NCBI GenBank assembly: GCA_042091035.1
Contig: JBELIG010000013.1
Span: 1 to 31,628 of the forward strand
DNA from: AM-2324 sp042091035
GTDB lineage: Bacteria > Bacteroidota > Bacteroidia > Chitinophagales > Saprospiraceae
Reading direction: 5' to 3'
Length of the DNA stretch: 31,628 nucleotides
Position numbers and translations under genes: made by a program. Below are positions 1 through 8,114 of the stretch, piece after piece; position 1 is the stretch's first letter, and the number at the start of each line of letters is the position of its first letter. Below the pieces are notes generated by a model, which saw nothing but the letters and a program-made list of their open reading frames with translations, was not told where the DNA came from and searched no databases.

Positions 1-191
1 ACATCTAACTGTTGATTGAAGACGATCTCTCCTGTGTTTGGATCTACATTTTTTGGTCCTTCCAGGTCCTTGGGGAAGTCTGGACGGTTGTTTTCTGTTG
101 TGCTGTTAACTGGTTTAAAGAAAGCACACGAACTTGCGAATATTAGAATGAAAAATAATCCAAAAAATGATGGAGTATTATTCCCATTCAA
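1..191 (-). CDS. putative lipoprotein, N-terminal part only (runs off the left edge)
   Basis: Seen: an open minus-strand frame starts at a TTG (191-189) inside the end of guaA and stays open to the window edge, about 63 codons. The translation begins MNGNNTPSFFGLFFILIFAS and continues S-C-A-F-F-K-P, which is a short charged/polar start, a hydrophobic stretch and an A-S-S-C lipobox, so the mature lipid-anchored Cys would be about residue 22. After it comes a polar, proline-rich stretch. It overlaps the guaA stop by 14 nt, suggesting translational coupling in one operon. The TTG is the best start I can see; no ATG or GTG fits between the guaA stop and the signal sequence. The mature domain lies outside the window, so no function can be given. 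Confidence 0.6.
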   Translation of the reverse strand, partial: MNGNNTPSFFGLFFILIFASSCAFFKPVNSTTENNRPDFPKDLEGPKNVDPNTGEIVFNQQLD

Positions 192-1719
192 TTGTCGCTG
201 GTGGTTTTGTACTAATGTCATAAACAACTCTGTTTATACCTTTTACTTTATTTATAATTTCACTGGATACTTCAGCCAGGAATTCATGGGGTAGTTTACT
301 CCATTCGGCTGTCATACCATCAACTGAATTTACGGATCTAAGTGCAACTGCTCTTTCATAAGTTCGTTCATCACCCATGACACCTACAGATTGTACTGGA
401 AGTAAAATCACGCCTGATTGCCAAACTTCATCATAAAGCTTGTGTTCTTTTAATTTTGATATAAATATATCATCAGCTTCCTGAAGTATATTTACCTTAT
501 CTATGGTTATATCTCCTAAAATTCGAATTGCTAGTCCAGGTCCAGGGAATGGGTGTCTTCCTAGGATGTGCTGTCCAATATTTAAAGACTTTCCGACACG
601 TCTAACCTCATCTTTGAACAACATACGAAGAGGTTCCACAATTTCTAGATCCAATTTTTCAGGAAGCCCTCCAACATTATGATGTGATTTTATAGTAACA
701 GAAGGTCCATGGACGGATACTGATTCTATAACATCAGGATAGATCGTTCCTTGACCTAAAAATGCGATGTTATCCATCTTTTTTGCTTCGCGCTCAAAGA
801 CTTCTATGAAAACGCGTCCAATGGCCTTACGCTTTTGCTCGGGATCACTAATATCTCTTAAGGCCTCGTAGAATTCTTCTTGTGCATTAATCCCATATAC
901 TTGCAGACCGAGGCCATTATATGATTCTAATACTTGTTCGTATTCATTTTTTCTTAGGAGTCCGTTGTCAATGAAGAAACAATGGAGACGTTCACCAATA
1001 GCCTTTTGCAGAAGGACTGCTGCAACAGTAGAGTCAACTCCTCCGGAAAGACCCAATAGCACTGATTTATCTCCAACTCTTTCTTTCAATTTGGCTACTG
1101 TTTCCTCAATATAGGATTCAGGCGTCCAAGATCCAGAGCATGCGCTAATGTCGAGAATGAAATTCTTGAGTATAACACTACCTTCTAGGGAGTGCGTTAC
1201 TTCTGGGTGGAATTGTAAGGCATAAACAGCATGGTCGAATTTGCCTTCTTTTGCCCCATATGCTGCAACTTCAACATCGTTAGTGCTGGCTAATATTTCG
1301 AAGTCATTTCCTATTTCAAAGATTGTATCACCATGTGACATCCAAACTTGTGAAGATTTAGAAACGTCTTTGAATAGGGGAGAGTCTTGTTTTTTTACTT
1401 CGAGTGAAGCTTTTCCGTATTCTCTTTTTTGTGATCGTTGCACTTTGCCTTGATAATTGTGTGCTAGGTATTGGGCACCGTAACAAACACAAAGCAGAGG
1501 TGTCTTACCAATATAACGATCCAAATCAACTTGAGGAGCATTCTCCTGTAGAACAGAGAAGGGGCTACCTGAAAGGATAACACCTTTTACAGACTCATCC
1601 AGCTCAACTTTTTTGTTAAACGGATGAATTTCACAATATACATTAAGCTCTCTAACTCGGCGAGCTATCAACTGAGTGTACTGAGAACCGAAATCTAAAA
1701 TTATTATCTTTTCATTCAT
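178..1719 (-). CDS. guaA: GMP synthase (glutamine-hydrolysing)
   Basis: Converts XMP, ATP and glutamine to GMP in the cytoplasm, the last step of de novo guanine nucleotide synthesis. Seen: 513 aa, normal for the family. Residues 1-190 are a class I glutamine amidotransferase with the nucleophile C79 in C-V-C-Y-G-A-Q and H171/E173 in Q-F-H-P-E-V. The ATP-pyrophosphatase domain follows with the P-loop S-G-G-V-D-S at 225-230, and the C-terminal dimerisation domain carries the HHNVGGLP and GRHPFPGPGL signatures and ends in K-P-P-A-T-I-E-W-E. ATG start. It overlaps the downstream lipoprotein start by 14 nt. Two AT-rich palindromes (1763-1797) lie directly upstream, between guaA and the preceding lipoprotein gene. 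Confidence 0.97.
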   Translation of the reverse strand: MNEKIIILDFGSQYTQLIARRVRELNVYCEIHPFNKKVELDESVKGVILSGSPFSVLQENAPQVDLDRYIGKTPLLCVCYGAQYLAHNYQGKVQRSQKREYGKASLEVKKQDSPLFKDVSKSSQVWMSHGDTIFEIGNDFEILASTNDVEVAAYGAKEGKFDHAVYALQFHPEVTHSLEGSVILKNFILDISACSGSWTPESYIEETVAKLKERVGDKSVLLGLSGGVDSTVAAVLLQKAIGERLHCFFIDNGLLRKNEYEQVLESYNGLGLQVYGINAQEEFYEALRDISDPEQKRKAIGRVFIEVFEREAKKMDNIAFLGQGTIYPDVIESVSVHGPSVTIKSHHNVGGLPEKLDLEIVEPLRMLFKDEVRRVGKSLNIGQHILGRHPFPGPGLAIRILGDITIDKVNILQEADDIFISKLKEHKLYDEVWQSGVILLPVQSVGVMGDERTYERAVALRSVNSVDGMTAEWSKLPHEFLAEVSSEIINKVKGINRVVYDISTKPPATIEWE

Positions 1720-1762
1720 AAGTCTTATTCCCTAAGGGCTCAACAAGTGTGTAAATAAATGT

Positions 1763-1797
1763 AATAAATATTTATTGACTTAACTAAATTAGTTAAG
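1763..1797. repeat. two adjacent AT-rich palindromes upstream of guaA
   Basis: Seen: 1763-1776 is a perfect 14-bp palindrome (AATAAATATTTATT), and 1779-1797 is a hairpin with 9-bp arms CTTAACTAA/TTAGTTAAG around one A. They sit between the stop of the lipoprotein gene (1801) and the guaA start (1719). The second could act as a weak terminator for the lipoprotein gene, although it has no clean U-tract, or either could be an operator for guaA. Function is inference. Confidence 0.4.
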
Positions 1798-1800
1798 GTT

Positions 1801-2403
1801 TCATTCAATTAATTCTGCTTCATCGAGGATATAGATCAAATAATCTAAATCCGTATCATTCAACCTTAATTTTCCTCTAAAACTAAGTTGTTCATCGAGT
1901 TTCAATGCACGTTTTGGCTCATTTTTCAGTTGTATATCCAGTATCGATTCTAAGCCAGCTTGGCCACAGAAAAAGCACTGACTATAAGGAAATGCAGATA
2001 AAATAAATATCTCCTCATTGCCAGTTTCTGCAACTGGAATCATATATCCATCTATCCGGATTTCTGATCCATCATAAGCAAGTGGACCAGCTCCAAATAC
2101 AGGGTATTCGATATAGGATTCAAGTGTATCATTCATTTTGTTTTCAAAACTAATATCTGAAAGGATTTTCCAACTTAAGTCAAGCGGTTGTTCTGAAGTG
2201 GATAGGCTGTCTTTGAGTACTTTAGTGCGAAGTCGAATGGAGTCTTGCTCTTTGCCAAGGCTTATAATCGGCATGCTGTCTGTTGGGGGGGTAGAAGCCG
2301 TATCCGTCATGATGGTTGGAGTATCCTGAATTACAGGTCTTTTATCATCGGTACAGGCATGTAATATCAATATGATTATTGACAGCTTGATCAGTTTATT
2401 CAT
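1801..2403 (-). CDS. putative lipoprotein with C-x-x-C pair (DUF3299-like?)
   Basis: Start chosen at the ATG 2403-2401 rather than the upstream ATG at 2472, because the protein then opens with a typical lipoprotein signal: MNKLIKLSIIILILHAC, lipobox L-H-A-C, Cys17. The upstream alternative would also swallow the rplT terminator hairpin. The product is about 200 aa. A Thr/Pro/Ser-rich linker follows the Cys, then a globular C-terminal half containing a Y-M-I-P-V-A segment and F-P-Y-S-Q-C-F-F-C-G. This pattern (a beta-rich 'move-to' domain with a Y-M-I-P strand and a Cys-containing loop) reminds me of DUF3299 proteins, often found beside ABC exporters, but I cannot confirm it. It lies between rplT and guaA on the same strand. 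Probably anchored in the outer or inner membrane; role unknown. Confidence 0.75.
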   Translation of the reverse strand: MNKLIKLSIIILILHACTDDKRPVIQDTPTIMTDTASTPPTDSMPIISLGKEQDSIRLRTKVLKDSLSTSEQPLDLSWKILSDISFENKMNDTLESYIEYPVFGAGPLAYDGSEIRIDGYMIPVAETGNEEIFILSAFPYSQCFFCGQAGLESILDIQLKNEPKRALKLDEQLSFRGKLRLNDTDLDYLIYILDEAELIE

Positions 2404-2426
2404 CTTGGTCAGATTTATAAAATAAC

Positions 2427-2455
2427 AAAAGGGAAATGAGCAATCATTTCCCTTT
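2427..2455 (-). terminator. hairpin terminator after rplT
   Basis: Seen on the minus strand: a 12-bp stem AAAGGGAAATGA/TCATTTCCCTTT around TTGC, followed by a short T run and AT-rich DNA. It lies between the rplT stop (2477) and the lipoprotein start (2403). The U-tract is short, so termination may be partial. Confidence 0.6.
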
Positions 2456-2476
2456 GCTTTGTAAAAGAACAATAAA

Positions 2477-2821
2477 TTACTTTACTGCGTTTACAATAGC
2501 TTTGAACGACTCTGGGTTGTTCATTGCTAAGTCAGCTAATACTTTTCTGTTAAGCTTGATATCCTTTTGATTCATCAAGTAGATAAATCTAGAGTAAGAC
2601 AAGCCTTCTAGGCGTACTGCTGCATTGATACGTGCTATCCAAAGTCTTCTGAAGGCACGTTTCTTTTGTCTTCTGTCACGGTAAGAATAAAGCAATGCTT
2701 TTTCTATCGCGTTTTTAGCTGAAGTATATAATTTACTTCTTCCACCAAAGTAACCTCTGGCTGCTTTCATAATCTTCTTGCGTCTCTTTCTAGACGCAAC
2801 GTGATTTACTGATCTAGGCAT
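2477..2821 (-). CDS. rplT: 50S ribosomal protein L20
   Basis: Early-binding 23S rRNA protein needed for assembly of the large subunit; in several bacteria also a translational repressor of its own operon. Seen: 114 aa, the family's usual length; starts MPRSVNHVASRKRRKK with the basic N-terminal tail, then G-Y-F-G-G-R-S-K and Y-S-Y-R-D-R-R-Q-K-K-R-A-F-R-R-L-W, which are L20 signatures. ATG start. It is last in the order infC-rpmI-rplT, 60 bp after rpmI. A hairpin (2839-2869) occupies that gap and a terminator follows. Confidence 0.98.
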   Translation of the reverse strand: MPRSVNHVASRKRRKKIMKAARGYFGGRSKLYTSAKNAIEKALLYSYRDRRQKKRAFRRLWIARINAAVRLEGLSYSRFIYLMNQKDIKLNRKVLADLAMNNPESFKAIVNAVK

Positions 2822-2838
2822 AAGTTATTCTTTTGTTC

Positions 2839-2869
2839 GTTATAGGGGCATAAGCTCTTTTCCTATAAC
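2839..2869 (-). promoter_or_regulatory. hairpin in the rpmI-rplT gap
   Basis: Seen: 8-bp arms GTTATAGG/CCTATAAC around a 15-nt loop, filling half of the 60-nt gap just upstream of the rplT start. In other bacteria L20 represses its operon by binding structured mRNA. Whether this hairpin has such a role is inference; it could also be a processing site. Confidence 0.3.
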
Positions 2870-2881
2870 CTCGTCAAAAAA

Positions 2882-3076
2882 TTAAATTCCCAATAATTGC
2901 TTGATACGTTTTGAGTCAGCTTTGCTAACTAAAGTTGCACCTCTTAGACGTAATTTAGCCTTCTTAGACTTTTTACGCATTAGGTGAGACGTACGAGCTT
3001 GAAAACGCTTCAACTTTCCAGACCCGGTTACTCTAAATCTCTTTTTCGTACCGGAGTGAGTTTTCATCTTAGGCAT
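2882..3076 (-). CDS. rpmI: 50S ribosomal protein L35
   Basis: Small basic protein of the large ribosomal subunit. Seen: 64 aa, starting MPKMKTHSGTKKRFRVTGSG with the K-x-K-T-x-x-G-x-x-K-R-F motif; ends in R-I-K-Q-L-L-G-I. ATG start. It lies between infC and rplT in the conserved operon order. A strong hairpin terminator (3111-3150) separates it from infC, so rpmI-rplT expression must depend on readthrough or an additional promoter. Confidence 0.97.
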   Translation of the reverse strand: MPKMKTHSGTKKRFRVTGSGKLKRFQARTSHLMRKKSKKAKLRLRGATLVSKADSKRIKQLLGI

Positions 3077-3110
3077 CTCAAAAATTTTATTATAAAATGA
3101 GTTGCAAAAG

Positions 3111-3150
3111 TAAAAAAAAAAGAGCTAATCTTCAATGATTAGCTCTTTTT
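3111..3150 (-). terminator. strong intrinsic terminator between infC and rpmI
   Basis: Seen on the minus strand, starting 3 nt after the infC stop: stem AGAGCTAAT/ATTAGCTCT (extended by A-U pairs) around an 8-nt loop, followed by a run of about ten T. The plus strand also has a T-rich flank, so it may act in both directions. Its place inside a normally co-transcribed ribosomal operon suggests a leaky terminator or attenuator. Confidence 0.85.
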
Positions 3151-3152
3151 AT

Positions 3153-3737
3153 TTATTTCTTTTTCTTCGGTGAGAGAATGACATTCATTCTTCGTCCTTC
3201 CATTCTAGGAAGGGCTTCTGCACCTCCGTACTCTTCAAGTTCTTTTAAGAAACGTAAAAGAATAAGTTCTCCACGTTCTTTAAATACAATTGTTCTTCCT
3301 CTAAACTGAACAAAGGCTTTAACCTTAGCACCATCTTCGAGGAATTTTTTGGCATGCTTAAGCTTGAAATCAAAATCGTGTTCATCTGTATTTGGACCGA
3401 AACGAATCTCTTTAACAACAGTTTTTGCTGATTTTGCTTTTAGCTCTTTCTCTTTCTTCTTCTTATTGTAAAGGAATTTCTTGTAATCAATGATCTTTAC
3501 AACAGGAGGTGTCGCTTTAGGAGAGATTTCAACCAAATCCAAGTCCGCTCTGAATGCCCAATCTAGGAGTTGCTTCGTTGTGAATATACCAGGAGTTACA
3601 TCTTTTCCTGCAGAATCTGATATAATTGCAAAATCCTCTCCAACTAGACGCGCTTCAGGAACTCTAATTTGTTTGTTGATTCTAAACTGCTCTTGTTGCT
3701 GTCTTCTGTTGTTATTCCTATCTCTCTTTCTAGCCAA
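3153..3737 (-). CDS. infC: translation initiation factor IF-3 (non-ATG start)
   Basis: Binds the 30S subunit, keeps subunits apart and proofreads the start codon-fMet-tRNA pairing. Seen: about 194 aa. A basic N-terminal tail is followed by the IF-3 N domain (R-I-N-K-Q-I-R-V-P-E-A-R-L-V-G), the lysine-rich linker helix and the C domain (K-E-I-R-F-G-P-N-T-D-E-H-D, then F-V-Q-F-R-G-R), ending S-P-K-K-K-K. There is no in-frame ATG before the C-terminal region. The start is either TTG at 3737-3735 (used here) or ATT two codons upstream at 3743-3741. Non-AUG starts are a known hallmark of infC (AUU in E. coli), where IF-3 represses its own translation by discriminating against them. First gene of the infC-rpmI-rplT order. 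Confidence 0.96.
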   Translation of the reverse strand: MARKRDRNNNRRQQQEQFRINKQIRVPEARLVGEDFAIISDSAGKDVTPGIFTTKQLLDWAFRADLDLVEISPKATPPVVKIIDYKKFLYNKKKKEKELKAKSAKTVVKEIRFGPNTDEHDFDFKLKHAKKFLEDGAKVKAFVQFRGRTIVFKERGELILLRFLKELEEYGGAEALPRMEGRRMNVILSPKKKK

Positions 3738-3798
3738 TAGAATTGTTTTTTTTTCTGAAAATTGTACTATCTAAAAGTGTTTAGATATTTAATAATGA

Positions 3799-3806
3799 CA
3801 AAACTA
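3799..3806 (-). promoter_or_regulatory. possible -7 box upstream of infC
   Basis: Seen on the minus strand: TAGTTTTG, which fits the Bacteroidota -7 consensus TAnnTTTG, about 55-60 nt upstream of the infC start and just downstream of the hairpin at 3816-3838. No matching TTG was found at the -33 position, so this is weak. Confidence 0.3.
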
Positions 3807-3815
3807 ATAAAGAAA

Positions 3816-3838
3816 GTGGAAAGAAAAATACTTTCCAC
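3816..3838 (-). terminator. probable terminator after clpC
   Basis: Seen on the minus strand, about 60 nt after the clpC stop: 8-bp stem GTGGAAAG/CTTTCCAC with a 7-nt loop, followed by TTTCTTTATTAG. It separates clpC from infC. Confidence 0.55.
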
Positions 3839-3898
3839 CTATAATTTATTATTTCTATTAATGAAACATCTATTTAATGCATAAAATTCCTAAGATGT

Positions 3899-6439
3899 TT
3901 ATTTGTCACTTGTTGTTTCAGAAACCTTATCCTCTTTGATAATGATATTATTTTCTTTATCAATGGTGGCCGTAAGGGTAGAAGAGGAAGCTGGGTTGTT
4001 ATTTAGAATAAAGTCTGCCAGCGGATCTTCAATATATTTCTGTACTGCACGGTTAAGTGGTCTTGCTCCAAATTGTGGGTCATACCCCTTTTCTGCAACA
4101 AAATCTTTAACCTTTTTGCTTAGTTTGAATTTATAGCCAAGATTTTCGATTCTCTTGAACAAATCTTTCAGAGTGATATCTATAATCTTAAAGATTTCAT
4201 CCTTACCCAAGGAATTAAAGATTACTACATCATCTATTCTATTCAAGAATTCAGGAGAGAACGTACGTTTTAGTGCATTCTGAATCACACCTTTTGAATG
4301 ATCTTCTGAATTCTCTTTTCTAGCAGAGGTGTTGAATCCAACTCCTTGTCCAAAGTCCTTCAAGGTTCTAACCCCAATGTTTGAGGTCATTATGATCAGT
4401 GTATTTTTAAAATCTACTTTCCTTCCTAGACCATCAGTAAGTTGGCCGTCGTCAAGTACTTGGAGTAGTATATTATATACATCTGGGTGTGCCTTTTCGA
4501 TTTCATCTAACAAGATAACAGAGTATGGTTTCCTTCTTACTTTCTCTGTCAATTGTCCACCTTCTTCATAGCCTACATATCCTGGAGGCGCACCAATCAA
4601 ACGACTGACAGCAAATTTCTCCATGTATTCACTCATGTCAATTCGAATTAGCGAATCTTCTGAGTCAAACATATATTTAGCTAAGCACTTGGCCATTTCG
4701 GTTTTACCAACCCCTGTAGGACCTAGGAAAATGAATGTTCCAATAGGTTTCTTAGGATCTTTAAGACCAATACGATTTCTTTGAATCGCTTTGACAACTT
4801 TTGATACCGTTTCGTTTTGACCTACAATGTAATTCTGTAGATCTTTACCCATATTTATGAGCTTCTTGCTTTCTTTTTGAGCAACTCGATTCAAGGGGAT
4901 ACCCGTCATCATTGAGACTACTGCTGCAATATCCTCATCATTAACAGGATATTTTTTGACTTTGGATTCTTCTTCCCATTGTCTCTGGGCTTGCTCAAGC
5001 TCTTTTTGCTTATTAGACTCATGGTCTCTAAGGTCTGCAGCTTTTTCGTACTGCTGATCTTTTACAGCCTTAGTCTTATTTTCTTTGATAAGCTCGATAG
5101 CTTTTTCTAGTTCTTCTATATAAGGAGGAACATGGATGTTGTTCAGGTGCACTCTTGCTCCAACTTCATCAAGCACATCAATCGCTTTATCTGGAAGAAA
5201 ACGATCTGTTATATATCTATCACTTAGCTTAACACACGCCTTAATTGCGTCTTCTGAATAAACTACATTGTGATAGTCCTCGTATTTGCTTTTGATATTG
5301 GTCAAGATAGTTATTGACTCATCCTGACTTGGCGGATTGATAACTACTTTTTGGAATCTTCTATCTAATGCGCCATCTTTTTCGATGTGCTGACGATATT
5401 CATCCAAGGTTGAAGCTCCGATACATTGTAGTTCACCTCTTGCCAGAGCAGGTTTGAAGATGTTTGATGCATCTAATGAACCAGTGGCTCCACCAGCACC
5501 TACAATTGTATGGATTTCATCAATGAAAAGGATCACGTCTCTTGTTTTTTCAAGTTCAGTCATGATCGCTTTCATGCGTTCTTCGAATTGTCCTCTATAC
5601 TTAGTACCCGCAACCAAAGCTGCAAGGTCTAACATTACAATACGTTTGTTGAATAGAGTCCTAGAAACTTTTTTCTGGTTAATTCTGAGTGCTAGGCCTT
5701 CTACTATGGCAGTTTTACCAACGCCGGGTTCTCCAATTAGGATTGGGTTATTTTTCTTTCTTCTGGACAGAATCTGCGAGACGCGTTCTATCTCGTTTTC
5801 TCGACCTATGATTGGGTCTAATTTGCCCTCTTGAGCAAGTTTTGTTACGTCTCTACCGAAATTATCTAATACCGGAGTTTTTGATTTTGTTCCACTTTTT
5901 CTTTGTGACATATCGCTTTGGTTTTCCTCTTCAAATGGTAAATTTTGATCCGAGGGGGATTCTGCGAATGGAAGTGATGATTCATCAAATTCCATCATTT
6001 CGTTGCTAACGTATTCTAATTCTGATTTATAAATGCCGTAATCGACATCGAAGTTTTGAAGAAGCTGAGCTGCTCCATTACTTCCGTCTCTTAATATAGA
6101 TAAAACTAAATGTTCAGGAGAGATTTTCCCGCTCTTTAGAAGTTTAGCTTCCAAAAAAGTTACTTTCAATATCTTTTCAGCTTTTTTGCTCAATGGAATT
6201 TTTCCACTGGGATCAACACTCCCTAGTTCGAGCGCATTAATTCTAATGCCCAACTCTTTTTTAAGTGCGTTTAAGTCTAGGTCAAGAGAGTTGAGTACCT
6301 TATATCCTAGGTTGTCTCGCTCGATTAGTATTCCTGCGAGAAGGTGTTCTGGTCCGATATAATTTTGTCCCGAATCCTGAGCGGTTTTCCTGCTTAGTTC
6401 GATAACTTTTAGTACTCTATTTGAAAATTGTTTATTCAT
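3899..6439 (-). CDS. clpC: AAA+ unfoldase ClpC (ClpP partner)
   Basis: Hexameric ATPase that unfolds proteins and feeds them to ClpP in the cytoplasm. Seen: 846 aa, normal for ClpC. Residues 1-145 hold the double Clp N-domain; an acidic linker follows; AAA module D1 has Walker A GEPGVGKT at 236-243 and Walker B V-I-L-F-I-D-E-I-H; a UVR/M-like helical region at about 440-490 (D-Q-Q-Y-E-K-A-A-D-L-R-D) identifies ClpC rather than ClpB; D2 has Walker A GPTGVGKT at 573-580 and Walker B V-I-L-L-D-E-I-E-K-A-H. The loop tripeptide V-G-F at 700-702 is the ClpP-docking element. ATG start. No ClpP or adaptor (mcsAB, ctsR) gene is adjacent. It is a useful intact comparison for the Clp-like protein at 24917-28063. 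Confidence 0.96.
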   Translation of the reverse strand: MNKQFSNRVLKVIELSRKTAQDSGQNYIGPEHLLAGILIERDNLGYKVLNSLDLDLNALKKELGIRINALELGSVDPSGKIPLSKKAEKILKVTFLEAKLLKSGKISPEHLVLSILRDGSNGAAQLLQNFDVDYGIYKSELEYVSNEMMEFDESSLPFAESPSDQNLPFEEENQSDMSQRKSGTKSKTPVLDNFGRDVTKLAQEGKLDPIIGRENEIERVSQILSRRKKNNPILIGEPGVGKTAIVEGLALRINQKKVSRTLFNKRIVMLDLAALVAGTKYRGQFEERMKAIMTELEKTRDVILFIDEIHTIVGAGGATGSLDASNIFKPALARGELQCIGASTLDEYRQHIEKDGALDRRFQKVVINPPSQDESITILTNIKSKYEDYHNVVYSEDAIKACVKLSDRYITDRFLPDKAIDVLDEVGARVHLNNIHVPPYIEELEKAIELIKENKTKAVKDQQYEKAADLRDHESNKQKELEQAQRQWEEESKVKKYPVNDEDIAAVVSMMTGIPLNRVAQKESKKLINMGKDLQNYIVGQNETVSKVVKAIQRNRIGLKDPKKPIGTFIFLGPTGVGKTEMAKCLAKYMFDSEDSLIRIDMSEYMEKFAVSRLIGAPPGYVGYEEGGQLTEKVRRKPYSVILLDEIEKAHPDVYNILLQVLDDGQLTDGLGRKVDFKNTLIIMTSNIGVRTLKDFGQGVGFNTSARKENSEDHSKGVIQNALKRTFSPEFLNRIDDVVIFNSLGKDEIFKIIDITLKDLFKRIENLGYKFKLSKKVKDFVAEKGYDPQFGARPLNRAVQKYIEDPLADFILNNNPASSSTLTATIDKENNIIIKEDKVSETTSDK

Positions 6440-6804
6440 TTTGCCTCTTTCTATTCAAACAATAATAAAGTATAATACCCAAGATTTCAATCTTTTTTAT
6501 TGCTTTCCTGATTTAATGTGCTTAAATATCTTAGGTAATACAAGTTTTAAGTCCAAATCCATGCCACTTATTTAATTTGCCAAATTGACAGGATCTTATA
6601 ATAATCTTTATTTACATGAAATATTTGTTTTATTTCGGAACTAAATGCTTTTCTGATTAATTCTAAACATATAAGTTGCAAATAATGTTGCCGCAGAACA
6701 GGTCATTGTATGGCATTTAAATGTCATAATGGCTGAACTTTAATTTTAGTATAGTTTTTAAAACCTAAATGCTATATTGACACTTAATTGAAAATAATAT
6801 TAGA
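6440..6804. other. 365-bp divergent intergenic region between clpC and the STAS gene
   Basis: AT-rich with no credible coding frame. It must carry promoters for both neighbours, but I could not find a full TTG-N19-TAnnTTTG match on either strand. The only clear structure is the near-palindrome at 6709-6728, listed separately. I saw no CIRCE-like or CtsR-like repeat upstream of clpC. Confidence 0.6.
6709..6728. promoter_or_regulatory. 20-bp near-perfect dyad, operator-like
   Basis: Seen: TATGGCATTTAAATGTCATA, symmetric at 18 of 20 positions (one G/T mismatch pair). It lies 77 bp upstream of the STAS start and 270 bp upstream of clpC. The length and symmetry suit a homodimeric regulator; which regulator is unknown. 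Confidence 0.4.
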
Positions 6805-7191
6805 ATGGAATATAATTTAAGAAAAGAGGAGAAGTTTTGTGTTTTCACACCTTTAGAAAAAAATCTGAATCGTTCTGTTTCAGCTGACGTAAAGGCAGAG
6901 TTCGTATTTCTTCAAAATGAAGGTGTTCGTAATCTTATAGTGGATCTTTCAAATGTTGAATTTATTGATTCAGATGGTCTGAGTGCTCTGCTTATGGCAA
7001 GACGTAATTTTACAGAACAAAAAGGTTCTTTTGTAATTATGGGTGCTATTCAACCAAATGTTCAAACAATGTTTAAGATTTCTAAATTGTCTGAAATCTT
7101 AAATATCATTGAGGCAGAGGAAGAGGCAATAGAATTCGTTTTCATGGAAGAATTAGAGCGGGAGATCGTAGGAGATTCTTCTGACACTTAA
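6805..7191 (+). CDS. STAS-domain anti-sigma factor antagonist-like protein
   Basis: Seen: 128 aa, a single STAS domain. The loop F-I-D-S-D-G-L-S-A-L-L aligns with the SpoIIAA loop around its phosphorylated Ser (D-S-S-G-L), so S56 here would be the phosphorylatable residue; the neighbouring Ser of SpoIIAA is Asp here. The C-terminus has an acidic extension of about 25 residues. Known of the family: such proteins bind anti-sigma kinases or act as partner-switch modules. No kinase or sigma factor is in the window, so the partner is unknown. ATG start, with rnz beginning 5 bp after its stop, which suggests one operon. Confidence 0.85.
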   Translation: MEYNLRKEEKFCVFTPLEKNLNRSVSADVKAEFVFLQNEGVRNLIVDLSNVEFIDSDGLSALLMARRNFTEQKGSFVIMGAIQPNVQTMFKISKLSEILNIIEAEEEAIEFVFMEELEREIVGDSSDT

Positions 7192-7196
7192 AATCT

Positions 7197-8114
7197 ATGG
7201 CAAATTACTTCACTGCACTAGGGACATCAGCTGCAATACCAACAAAGAACAGGTCTTGCTCAGCCTACTATCTTCAAATTGATGGAGATCGTGTTCTTAT
7301 AGACTGCGGAGAAGGAGTACAGCGCCAACTTGTAAAGTATGTTCAGAATGGGTTTAGGCTGACCAAAATTTTTATTAGTCATGCCCATGCTGATCATATT
7401 TTAGGATTACCAGGCTTATTGTTTTCATTGAATCTAAACGGCAGGAGAAAATCCTTAGAATTAATAGCGCCCAAGTCAGTTCTAGACTGGGTTCAATTCC
7501 AAATCAACTATTTTCAAATTGAGCTTAAATTTAAACTGGATTTTACCACTTTGAATACAGAAGAGGAACAAGTCGTTTGGCGAGGAATCAACTGTGATTT
7601 TATTTCATTTCCCTTAGACCATACCACACCATGTGCTGGTTTACTCGCTCAGAAAAGAGGGGTTAAACACAAAATGAGAAAATCTGTGATATCAGATTAT
7701 AAATTAAATGTGGATCAGATTAAGGCGCTAAAAGCCGGTTTGGATGTTGAATTGGGGGCTGGAAAAATACTTTTGAATAGTGAAGCAACATTTAGTAAAC
7801 CTCCAAAAAAGCTTTTTGCCTATATATCTGATACGCGTCCGATTTTACAATTTTCACAATTATTAGCAGATGTTCATTATTTGATTCATGAATCTACCTT
7901 TTGTAAAGATCTAGCTGAAAGGGCAGATCTAACAGGTCATTCTACTGCTCAACAGGCTGCAATGTTTGCTAAGTTGCATCGGACTAAAGAACTCTTCCTT
8001 GGCCATTTTTCTTCAAGGTACATAAATCAATCTATGTTCATAGAAGAGGCATTAGCCGTTTACGATTCTGTAAGGGGCCTTTATGATGGGCTTAAAGTTT
8101 CATTTGATCGTTAA
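7197..8114 (+). CDS. rnz: ribonuclease Z
   Basis: Zinc-dependent endonuclease that matures tRNA 3' ends in the cytoplasm. Seen: 305 aa, normal for the short form. Metallo-beta-lactamase fold: N-terminal L-G-T-S-A-A-I-P-T, then D-C-G-E-G and the metal motif H62-x-H64-x-D66-H67 within S-H-A-H-A-D-H, later G-H-S-T and G-H-F-S-S-R-Y near the C-terminus, which is the tRNase Z pattern. ATG start. Second gene after the STAS gene. Its stop shares the TTAA at 8111-8114 with the stop of the convergent Crp/Fnr gene. Confidence 0.95.
   Translation: MANYFTALGTSAAIPTKNRSCSAYYLQIDGDRVLIDCGEGVQRQLVKYVQNGFRLTKIFISHAHADHILGLPGLLFSLNLNGRRKSLELIAPKSVLDWVQFQINYFQIELKFKLDFTTLNTEEEQVVWRGINCDFISFPLDHTTPCAGLLAQKRGVKHKMRKSVISDYKLNVDQIKALKAGLDVELGAGKILLNSEATFSKPPKKLFAYISDTRPILQFSQLLADVHYLIHESTFCKDLAERADLTGHSTAQQAAMFAKLHRTKELFLGHFSSRYINQSMFIEEALAVYDSVRGLYDGLKVSFDR

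Noticed and set aside
2404..2472. Upstream ATG extension of the 1801-2403 lipoprotein
   Set aside because: It would destroy the signal peptide and read through the rplT terminator; the internal ATG at 2403 gives a standard lipobox.
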